The translations under genes were made by a program, and so were the position numbers. A DNA stretch of 64,000 nt, from assembly GCA_029747015.1 (NCBI GenBank), contig JAKOGI010001990.1, positions 77,001-141,000 of the forward strand. The letters are read 5' to 3'. The stretch is from Carnegiea gigantea. Lineage: Eukaryota > Streptophyta > Magnoliopsida > Caryophyllales > Cactaceae. Positions 55,148 to 64,000 of the stretch are shown here, one piece after another. How positions within the stretch are numbered: the stretch's first letter is position 1; every line of letters begins with the position of its first letter. The notes under the pieces are model-generated. The model was not told where the DNA came from. It did no database searches and saw nothing but the letters and a program-made list of their open reading frames with translations.

Positions 55148-58100
55148 AGCGTCAAAGGTGATAGAAGGCGAGCTCATTATTAAGTTAGAACTTAGAAACA
55201 AAGTTTCTCTTATGTCTCGTCTATGGACGTTGATGTAGTAAACATAGGATTAACTTCCATCTTTGGATTTGCTTCTTGAGAATAGACTTGTTATCTTTCA
55301 TGTCTGATTTCAAACTTTCTTCTACGACAGTGTCTTGGTGCCTTGGTGGTATTATGTCGATCAATATAATGACGATCATGATGTATCCTGGTTCAAACAT
55401 CTTTCGATAATAGCGATCTTTCTTGCATCAAGTAATTGACTTAGAGGTAAATGGTTTGCACCAAGTACTTGAGTTAGAGGTAAATGGTAGAATCTTACCA
55501 ATGGTGATATTGACTTGCTAGTTTATTACTCAATGTGCTTTCGTTGTAGCCACCAACTTTTCCTCTTTCTGGGTTGTTTTCCTTTCTTTTGGCCTATCGA
55601 GATGTGGGGCTGACTAGTGTGTGGCATTAATTGTAAAATGATCTTGGCTATCATGATGTGTGACATCTTTTTTGGACTTAGTTATTGCAACGAATGTAAA
55701 TCGGCATGTATGCCATTAAGCGCTAGTCAGAAAACTTTACCATTTTTCCTTACTTGATCATTCTATAGGCTGCTTGTGATAAACAAAGAGTTCTCGAAGG
55801 GTGCTTTTTTACCTTTCCTCCTTGAGTTAAGGCTGAAATACAACGTCTATATTCTCAGACTGAGCCATTTGAAGAAATCTGCATGCCAAAGACATGGCAA
55901 GGTTGGTGTACCCTGTTTGCCCACCTTCCTTGCATGTCATAGTATCCAATGTGGAAGCCGAGTTTATTCTCCATGCCAGAATCCATGCTCTTCTTGCTTC
56001 CTTCTCCACATATACTTGATGATGTTTGAAACTTAGCAAGGTCACTCGGTTAGAGGGCTACCGCTCTGTTCATGTTTGATTCTTAAATCATGGCACTGGA
56101 TTGCTTTTGAATGTTGCTGACTTGTGGAGCTAATTTCATCACTATTACTTTGTGGCCTTTTCATCTGCTTACTCATCTCTCGAACTGGACTTTGCTTAGT
56201 TTCCGTCAAATTGCACATTGCCACTTCCGTTTGCAAACAATTTTGTATGTTCCCACCATTATCAATAGGATTGCCCCTTTCATTTGAAACTAACCTAGTG
56301 GAATGCGTAGGCCGTATCAGCTAGTTTCAGAGGATAGGATGCTACTTTACCATCTGTGTGGGAATAACTCTTGGGAGGATTACTAAAACCAACCCCACCC
56401 TTTTTTAGGGTTCTTTTTCACAAGATCTGTTACACATCTCCTCTATCCTATTTAGTTCTTATCTTAATCCTGTATCGTTAGGGTCAGATTGATAGCATCT
56501 AGGTCTTGGCGAGCTTCTTCCTCAAAACCCATGTTCAACAAAGCCTAGGCTTTTCGAAATCAAATTTTGACATTAAATTGGTTGGGTTTTATAATCAATT
56601 CACAGTGATGTTTTGGCAGTTCAAAGCTACACTATTTTAACCAACAAGCAGTTTAGATTCAAATTAAAAGCAGTTTCAAACTTGTAATCAATTGGCATAA
56701 TCCTCATTTTTAGGAATAGCCACACCTAGATATTGAAGAGATTTTTCGTGTCTATTAAGAGCAATCCCGTAGCCCTTCCTTCTGAAGAATATGTAATCTT
56801 CCTCTTTCAAGCTTTAGACATCAAAACTACCACACAAGGTGTACATATGTTTCTTGTTTTAACTAGAAAGTACTAGGATAGCAAGATTTCAATAAAATCT
56901 TGAGAGAATATAACCAAGATAGGATGATTGCAAGGATACGTATGCAGGGGTGGGGGAAGTGTGGTGTCAGTGGTGTCAACTGTCACTCTGACACGCCTCC
57001 CTCTCAGGGGGGAAAAAAATTTAGTATGTGGCAAAACTAAACTAGTTAGAGTAAATAAATACTAGTTATGGCAGGAAGCCACATGGAGAATTGGAGATGG
57101 AGCTCGCCTAGTAGTATGGTACTTCGCTACTTTCTAGTGGTTCTAGGTTGTGGGTTCCAGCCCTACTTTTTGCAATTTTTTGTTTTTAATTTTTTTTTGA
57201 AATTTTATTTTTCATCCCTTCGTCCGTTTTCACTAATCGTCAAAGTGTATAGATATTACAAAAGGATAGCATTTCAATTGACCTTAATATTTCAATTTGT
57301 TGCTTAATTCTTTAATTTGAAGCTAGTTTGCTATTTTAGCTTTAATTTATGAGTTATATTTGTCAATTTCAATTCTAAGTTCGTTTAATTTGTTGGTCAA
57401 TTTAAATTCTAGTTCAAATTGCATAAATATTTCAAAAATATAAATAAGGAATTATCATTTCCTTCAAGCTCTAAATCCAAAAACTTACCATTGAATAAAG
57501 AATGTGAGAACTATATTACTCAACCACAACAACCAACTTATTTTCGATTCCCCTTCCACAAATTCCTCGCCACTATATTTATGTTCTGCAAACTTTGTTT
57601 CTTGATGTGAAGTTGTGTGTGTGTGTGTTTGGGTTTTTTTTTGTTTGGGGGGGGGGGGAGGGGAAGGGGTTAAGCCCCAAATTAATATATAAATTGCCAA
57701 CTAGATGAAGCCAAAGGCCCACACTATCTGCATAAAAACCATTATATATTTGAAAGGGAATCGAACTTAGAATATCACAACTAGGGGCAACAGTTTGGGT
57801 ATCTATTGGATCAAGCAGGTCGCCTCATTTAAAATAGGACCAACAAGAGCTGAGTCAATAATGGACGGGGCCAATAGTGGGTTTACCCAATAAGGCATAT
57901 TAACGAGCCAAACAAGATCGGCCCCGCAGCCCATTTAGTGACACTTTATTTTTTCAACCTACTTGATACAGTAGTTTACATGTTCCAATTAATTAAACTT
58001 GTTACCAACGCTTTATATATAATAATAATAATATTATAAACAGTTTTTTTGTTCAAGTTTGTTCCATTTAAAATGGGCCAAAAGTAGTTCGGCTCGACCC

Positions 58101-58485
58101 GACCCGTTTATTTATACAAAAGATCCGACCAGGCCTAAATGGTTAACCGACTGGCCATGAGCCAACCCAATCTACTTTGTAAACGGGCTGACCCTAATCC
58201 GACCTGACCCGATCTATTGGCCACTTCTAAATTCATAAATCAAAAAACATCAATACTCCTAATTTTTGCAACCTATCACCAACTTGATTCGATTCTTTAA
58301 AATATTGAGAAATTTTAACCTCGCAACCTGGTTTTCTAATGAGATACTTGCATTTCTAACTGACGGCTTATGTTCTACGTTCCAGAAGGCGTTCTCTCAC
58401 AACATACCCGCTGATTACGGAAATCAGTCTGCACCCCAACCCTAGCTAGTTGAAGACTTCTTGTCAAAGCAAAGCCACTAGCAAC
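55148..58485. other. Gene-free stretch
   Basis: No supported gene. There is a poly-G run at 57647-57658 and degenerate repeats with CGACCCGACC near 58100-58210. A tRNA-like/SINE-like patch at 57065-57200 is listed separately. Confidence 0.45.
57065..57200 (+). mobile_element. Possible tRNA-derived SINE
   Basis: GCTCGCCTAGTAGTATGG resembles a pol III A box, and GGGTTCCAGCCC about 50 bp on resembles a B box; a T-rich tail follows. No target duplication established. Confidence 0.3.
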
Positions 58486-59400
58486 TGTAACACCTTAGCT
58501 CGCAAACACCTAATTAATCTTAATTAACTAAACAATAGCGGTTAATATAGCAGAAGAATCAAAATTATGACGCTACCACCATCTTAGAAAGAATAAGATT
58601 TAATTAATTCACATAACATAAGATTATAACGTCTCATATTTATGTATAAATCAAATGAAGTACAAATTATATACATTCTAACTCAAATGACAATCCAATA
58701 GCCCATAAGACATACATGTAGACAACCTAAGACTTTAGTAGGTGTCACTGTGAACTTGCCTAGACCTACTGAGTACTTCATTGCTTCACAAGGTTGTCAG
58801 ATGTTCAAATTCAATGACGGATCTAGACCTTGGGATTAAGGACGTCGACTTACTAACATTTATCATCATATCCCCGTCTCTTTGCACTCGATGTTAGAAC
58901 CAACTCTGCTACCACTTACATTATTTTCTTCACTTTTTTCAAGTTGTTCCCTTCTTAATATATTGTACAATGAAATTGTGATGCTTGTGGCTCGTGGGTT
59001 GTGGTTGGTGGTGGAGTCATTGAAGAACAACAATGGAGGTTTTAGTTTTGGGTCTCCTTATGTTTTTCACATAAGAGAGATAAGAGTGTGTGTTTTAGAG
59101 AGAAAGAGCGAGAGTGTGTGTTTCATAGAGGGAGAGAGAATTTTTTGGGCCTTTATGTAAAGCATGAGAGAGAAGAGTAAGAATTTTTAATAAATTTTAT
59201 TTCATTACTTTATCAATTTCACAGTTTCCAATTACTCTTTACAACATAGATTGTACTTTTATTTTTAAAATAAAATGGTTAATGCATGGGCCAGTTGATG
59301 AGAGAAATCTAATGTTTGTTTAGGTCATTTTAGAAGTGTTCACATACACTACTCTTCACTCCTTGTAAATAACATATTAGAATTTTTTGGGCCTAGGGGT
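58486..59400 (-). repeat. Possible partial Gypsy-type LTR
   Basis: Begins TGTAACACCTTAGCTCGC and continues with CCTAATTAA...ATTAACT wording like the left end of the solo LTR. No matching far end or target duplication found, so extent and identity are tentative. Confidence 0.3.
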
Positions 59401-61770
59401 GTTCATGGACACCCCTGGGCTCCACAAAGATCTACCCATGTTTAAATTTTTCATACGCTCTACCTAAAAATTATTTTAAAAAAATATTCAAAGAATGAGC
59501 CAAATCTTAATACATTTGTGCATATTTCAATTCATTTTAATTCGAAATGTGAGAAAAGAGAATATATGCAAAACACTTGTCAATTTGTTATATGGATGAG
59601 CAATATATATTGGCAATTACAATCCTTCCTGTTTATATGAGCATGCCTAGATCAATCAGGAAGACTAGTCAACCAAAAGGTTGACGTTATCTAGGTATAC
59701 TTAACGTGATTAATATAATGTGATCTTATATAGCGGGCTCACGTTATTATGTCACAAAAAATATTACTTTAAATTGTTTCATTAAGTACTTCTACATTAT
59801 AAAGTTTTTCCTATTTATAAGAAAATATGTGAATTTTTAAAAGCTACAGGTAGTAAACGTACTTGGTTTTAAACTCTCTTTCATCCACATAGATATCACA
59901 GTTCAACAAATAACCAAAGTGACCTTGCTTTTGTTTCATATGGGTCTTTACCATTAGCAATGCTACGTAATTTCATTATCATACTCTTAGTAAATAACCA
60001 CAATCATCCTTAATGTTTTTCTTAAGTACTTATAATCCAATCATTAATTAATTAATTATATCATTCAATTTCATTAAAAATATTTCAACCCTCATCCTTT
60101 GTAAATTAGTAATCTATTAATGAAAAAAGGGTCATGTTAAGTAAGTATAATTCATGGATTAAAACTACTCTCTCATTAACTACTCTTTCATTACCCAAAC
60201 TTAGATTAAAACGATATTCACTTTATAATCTTAAGTAAAACTTGACTTGCTTTTATATTATAAAAAAACATTTCCCTTTTAGAGCACCAAGATTTGCAAT
60301 CCAACCCTTAACTACTCCTTTTTAATAAATTAGTTATTATTAGAGCTTAAGGTGTCATTAGTACTGGTTCAGCTCCATCATTTCCCCTCGTTTTGATTGA
60401 GTACTAGATTAAATTTGAAAAGTAGCTCTCACTCACTATCCATATTCAATTCACACACTTAAAAAAAATCTCAATCTCCGACTTGGTTTTAATGTCATTT
60501 ATAAACTTATTTATTCCCAAAATTTTCAAACTTAACAATTCCCTCCTTCCATCTTCAACTTAGGCTTTTTCTTCTTCCTCCTCAAGCTCTTTAATAGCCA
60601 ATTAACAACTACAACTTCAATCCTTTAATTGGATTCTTCCCAAACAGCATCAAAACGTTTCCAATTTAACTCAATCAAAGTGAAAGGCGGGAAAAATCTT
60701 AAAATTTAGACCCACAAGCTACTCATTTTACCAAACATTGAAGAACATCCACCCCACTCATAAATTGGGATAGGATGGGGAGGGTAGAGTTGTACCATAC
60801 CCATATTTGCGTATGTATTGATGATAAAATACAGTATGTTGTTCGCTTTCATCACAAATTAACAATTCACAGCATATAATGTATTGATGAGTGTCCTTCA
60901 GAGTTTCTTTCATTCTTTTTCTATCTCCGTGGATGGGTGATCGATGACAAAAGAGGACTTTGGGATCATTCTTAACCAAAGTTTAGACGTGTCTTTGTCT
61001 ATAATATTTTGTAGCCCATAAAAACTAAATCAGATGGGGGTTTAGGGGAGGTACTGCATGGGTGATACCTATGCTCGAACAAGTATTCGTTATTGTACCC
61101 GTTTTTAGTATACCTTCCTCATTCCATTTGTTTCCCATTGTTAGCACCTATACCCATGATAAACAGGGCAGGTTCGAGGTGGGTTTTTTGGGTTCAGGTG
61201 AAATTCTCATCCCTACTCATAAACCACAATCATCACAATCAAGTTTCTAATTAACAATAAAAACTCTTATATTAAAATAAATTATCTATTTGTCAGATCT
61301 AAAGAACAAATTTAGGCTAGTAGTTGAAGATGTAAAAAAGGGTTTATGGGTTTCCACCTTGGAGAACAAGTGAGCAAGCAAGAACAAGTGCAACAGGGAG
61401 GGTAGGGGTGGCCAGACAGCGCTCTGGTGAACTCATGACAGCTCTAGTGACGGAAGACAGGTGACAGTAGGTGGTCGAACATGGATGTGCTGGGTTGTGG
61501 GGACAATTTTTTTCTTTTTTTGGCCTTCTTATCTAGAAATTCAGCTTGTTCTCTCTCATCCTAACCTAATACTATCTCTCTTCTAACCTCTAGGATCTTG
61601 GGCTCTCACTTGGGGTAATCTCTCTTCACAAATAATGCCAGTCAAGAATTAAGAGTAATTTTGCATCCTGATCTCTAAGTAGTGGATTCAAATCTTTTGT
61701 TTTGCTTGATCATTCTGTATTCCTTTTTTTGGCTTAGATTACTTCATTTTATTTTGAGAGCAAAGCTAAA
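59401..61770. other. Gene-free stretch
   Basis: AT-rich; only short accidental open frames. No termini or RNA genes recognised. Confidence 0.45.
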
Positions 61771-61775
61771 CCACA

Positions 61776-62020
61776 CCTTTGTGGCCTTATCCCAAAAAAC
61801 AATCAAAACTGGAGTTTATTTCTGAATTCAAGCCTATAAGCCTCTGCAATGTCATTTATAAGATGATAACTAAAGTGATAGCCAACCACCTAAAACCTAT
61901 TTTGCCATCTATTATTTCAGATTCTCAGGGTGAACGAATTGTACAATTTTCTAGAATTGAATACAAAGTTTTCACTTAGGGTGTTTCTGATCACTACCCA
62001 TTAGTAGTATGGTTTACACC
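61776..62020 (+). pseudogene. LINE fragments, rearranged (RT piece then endonuclease-like piece)
   Basis: The open frame 61779-61978 encodes PKKQSKLEFISEFKPISLCN and YKMITKVIANHLKPILPSII, the N-terminal RT blocks of a plant L1. After ISDSQ the homology ends; the following frame reads EYKVFT, stop, GVSDHYPLVVWF, which resembles the endonuclease SDHxP block that normally lies upstream of RT. The order is therefore inverted relative to a normal LINE. Confidence 0.65.
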
Positions 62021-62246
62021 CTATTGAGGCAGTGATGCTATCTTTGGTATATGTATATTCTTTGGCATACATATATAGGGCTAGGAGCTATATTAAGCAT
62101 ATATATTTCTGTGATATTATTTTCTGTATGGATAGGAAAGTAGGAGCTGTGGGACATGGAACAATTCTTGTATATAGCTTGTTAACGTTTTGAATGCATT
62201 CAGAGGATTATCTCCCAGAAACCAAAACTGACTCTTGAAACTATTA
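62021..62246 (+). repeat. Probable 5' LTR (right part) of a second Copia element
   Basis: Inferred from the primer site and gag that follow. AT-rich; the LTR start cannot be fixed because the 3' LTR is outside the window. Confidence 0.45.
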
Positions 62247-62259
62247 TGGTATCAGAGCC

Positions 62260-63195
62260 ATGACAGACGACAACGACAACGACTCGAAGAAACCTGAAAT
62301 CAACGAAACAAAGAAACCTGAAATCATGAAGAAAACTCCTTCACCATATGATCTTAGCTCGAATGATAACCCCGGCAATATTATTACTCAAGTCCAATTG
62401 AAGGGTGATAATTATGAAGAATGGGCAAGGGCCATACGAACGTCATTGCGAGCTAGACGAAAGTGGGGATTCATTGAAGGAAAAATCACCAAGCTAGATG
62501 ACACTTCTCTGGAATTGGAGGATTGGTGGATGGTTCAATCCATGCTTGTCTCATGGATCTTGAACACTATCGAACCCGGTTTGCGTTCAACCGTATCGTA
62601 TACGGAAAACGCGGCTACTCTATGGCAAGACATCAAGGAACGGTTTTCAGTTGCCAATGGACATCGGATTCAGCAACTGAAGGCTAAACTGGCAGGTTGT
62701 AAACAGAAGGGACTATCTATCGTTGCTTACTATGGAAAATTGAAGCTTTTGCGGGATGAACTAATGGATTATGATCAGTTTCTGCTCTATAGCTGTGGTT
62801 GCTGCAAGTATGAAATTGGCCCACAGATTGCTAAGAAACAAGAGGAAGAACTAGTCCACCAATTTCTCATGGGCCTCGATGGAGATTTGTATGGAATAGT
62901 TCGGTTGAATTTACTAGCAACGGAACCGCTGCCTTCATTGAACAGAGTCTACTCGACTTATATTCAAGAAGAACGAGTCAAGAACATGGCTCGGGGTAAA
63001 GATGACCATGGTGAACGCATGGCATTAGCTGCCCAGACTAGTTTCAAACCACCAAAAGGACGAGGAGAGATACGGGACAAAATCGTGATATGTACACACT
63101 GCAAACGATTGGGTCATGAAGCGTCTAATTGCTTCCAGCTCGTGGGCTACCCTGACTGGTGCGGTGAGCGTGGAAACAGGGGATGCCAGAGCTAA
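62260..63195 (+). CDS. Copia gag polyprotein (second element)
   Basis: 311 codons from an ATG that directly abuts the primer site. The N-terminal half has the Copia gag pattern: QVQLKGDNYEEWARAIRTSL, then LWQDIKERFSVANGHRIQQL and EEELVHQFLMGLDGDLYGIV. A zinc knuckle CTHCKRLGHEASNC (CX2CX4HX4C) lies at about residues 280-293, followed by GYPDW, typical of this gag family. It ends at TAA 63193, just where the pol frame begins one base out of register. In related elements gag and pol are usually one frame, so this is either a one-base lesion or a programmed frameshift. It packages element RNA. Confidence 0.9.
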   Translation: MTDDNDNDSKKPEINETKKPEIMKKTPSPYDLSSNDNPGNIITQVQLKGDNYEEWARAIRTSLRARRKWGFIEGKITKLDDTSLELEDWWMVQSMLVSWILNTIEPGLRSTVSYTENAATLWQDIKERFSVANGHRIQQLKAKLAGCKQKGLSIVAYYGKLKLLRDELMDYDQFLLYSCGCCKYEIGPQIAKKQEEELVHQFLMGLDGDLYGIVRLNLLATEPLPSLNRVYSTYIQEERVKNMARGKDDHGERMALAAQTSFKPPKGRGEIRDKIVICTHCKRLGHEASNCFQLVGYPDWCGERGNRGCQS

Positions 63196-64000
63196 ATTCA
63201 GAGCAGTGGGCCTCACTTTGTGAGTTAATAAACTCACATAAGGCTAATTCCACCGAAAAGTTGACCGGTAAGACTGAAAATACTCCATGGATTCTTGACA
63301 CAGGAGCATCTAATCATATGACGGGAAGCGTGGAATATTTGAATGACTTGAAAGAAATTTCAGCTTGCCCCATAGGTTTGCCAAACGATAGTCACGTACT
63401 TGCTACGAATGCAGGATCGGCTAAACTTTTCGAGAATTTGGCCTTGTCAAATGTTCTTTATGTTCCTGGTCTAGCCTGTAATTTGATCTCTGTGTCGCAA
63501 ATTATTGATGAAACTGATTGTGTTGCGGCTTTCTCTAAACATACGCGTGTTTTACAGGACCGCACTTCGAAGATGCTGATTGGTGCGGGTGAGCATAAAG
63601 ATGGACTTTATTACTTTCGGGGTCAGCCAGGTGTGAAGGTTCACAAAGTGACGAGGGTGGGCTCACTGGATTTATGGCACGCAAGATTGGGGCATCCTTC
63701 TCACAAAGTCACTAAGTTGATTCCCATAGTAGACATTAGGAAAGGTAGCGATTTTTTTAATAAACATTGCGATATTTGTCATCGAGCAAAACAGACAAGG
63801 GATAGTTTTTCACTTAGTAATAATAAACCCTCTGATCTTTTTGATTTGATTCATTGCGATTTATGGGGTCCTTATAGAACCACTTCGTCTTGTGGTGCCC
63901 ATTATTTTTTGACGATAGTGGATGATTTTTTCCGTGCAACTTGGATTACTCTATTAGTTGCGAAGACAGAGGTACCTCAGACATTGAAGAATTTTTTTGC
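63183..64000 (+). CDS. Copia pol, protease and integrase part (incomplete at window end)
   Basis: Open without a stop from ATG 63183 (frame open from 63129) to the window end, 272 codons. Protease: PWILDTGASNHMTG near 63290. GAG-pre-integrase: LWHARLGHPSHKV near 63670. Zinc-binding HCDICHRAKQ near 63766, then integrase core with LIHCDLWGPY near 63850 and LTIVDDFFRATW near 63910 (first catalytic Asp and second motif visible). The usual SR in the DDYSRFTW-like motif is replaced by FR. The frame is -1 relative to gag. RT and RNase H lie beyond the window. Confidence 0.88.
   Translation, partial: MPELNSEQWASLCELINSHKANSTEKLTGKTENTPWILDTGASNHMTGSVEYLNDLKEISACPIGLPNDSHVLATNAGSAKLFENLALSNVLYVPGLACNLISVSQIIDETDCVAAFSKHTRVLQDRTSKMLIGAGEHKDGLYYFRGQPGVKVHKVTRVGSLDLWHARLGHPSHKVTKLIPIVDIRKGSDFFNKHCDICHRAKQTRDSFSLSNNKPSDLFDLIHCDLWGPYRTTSSCGAHYFLTIVDDFFRATWITLLVAKTEVPQTLKNFF

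Larger units (their letters stand above)
62247..64000 (+). mobile_element. Second Copia LTR retrotransposon, 5' part, runs off the window
   Basis: Primer site TGGTATCAGAGCC at 62247-62259, gag directly after, then protease and integrase in an open pol frame to the window end. Far better preserved than the SIRE-type element. Confidence 0.92.

Overview
The window is nuclear DNA from a eudicot-like plant. The basis is plant gene content with GT-AG introns (a tonoplast monosaccharide transporter and the plastid protoporphyrinogen oxidase PPOX1) and many plant-type transposons. The species cannot be named from the sequence.

Layout. 1-1286: last three exons of a monosaccharide-sensing/tonoplast transporter (MSSP/TMT type), + strand. 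2090-5849: CACTA-like DNA transposon with subterminal TTTTGACGG arrays and an intact right end. 7735-18263: SIRE/Maximus-type Copia retrotransposon with an env-like third ORF, a perfect 5-bp target duplication and many stops; a small MITE sits in its 3' LTR. 19552-22770: solo Gypsy-type LTR with a perfect 5-bp target duplication. 23353-27583: Mutator-like terminal-inverted-repeat element carrying a FAR1-like zinc-finger pseudogene among degenerate GTGACTAAT repeats. 30884-31163: long TG/CA/TA microsatellite. About 31.7-39.3 kb: decayed L1-type LINE with RNase H, itself hit by a hAT-like MITE, a 1.66-kb unclassified insertion (holding a MITE) and a third MITE. 39976-40637: TRIM-like mini-LTR element about 0.8 kb upstream of PPOX1. 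41469-54364: complete PPOX1 gene, 9 exons, 565 codons. 55-62 kb: mostly gene-free, with MITE, LTR-like and LINE fragments. 62247-64000: 5' part of a better preserved Copia element running off the window.

The most interesting object is in PPOX1 intron 7, antisense to the gene (50104-53294). It is a young-looking, gag-protease-only LTR retrotransposon (TR-GAG-like). Each LTR has a U3 packed with at least six perfect heat-shock elements of 3-4 alternating GAA/TTC units, followed by a TATA box. This predicts a heat-inducible, non-autonomous retroelement, analogous in logic to ONSEN of Arabidopsis, lodged in a tetrapyrrole-pathway housekeeping gene. PPOX1 also has a non-canonical GC-AG intron (intron 8) and two very large repeat-filled introns.

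The two host genes have no evident functional link. All products were assigned by reading translations against remembered family features; no database search was run.
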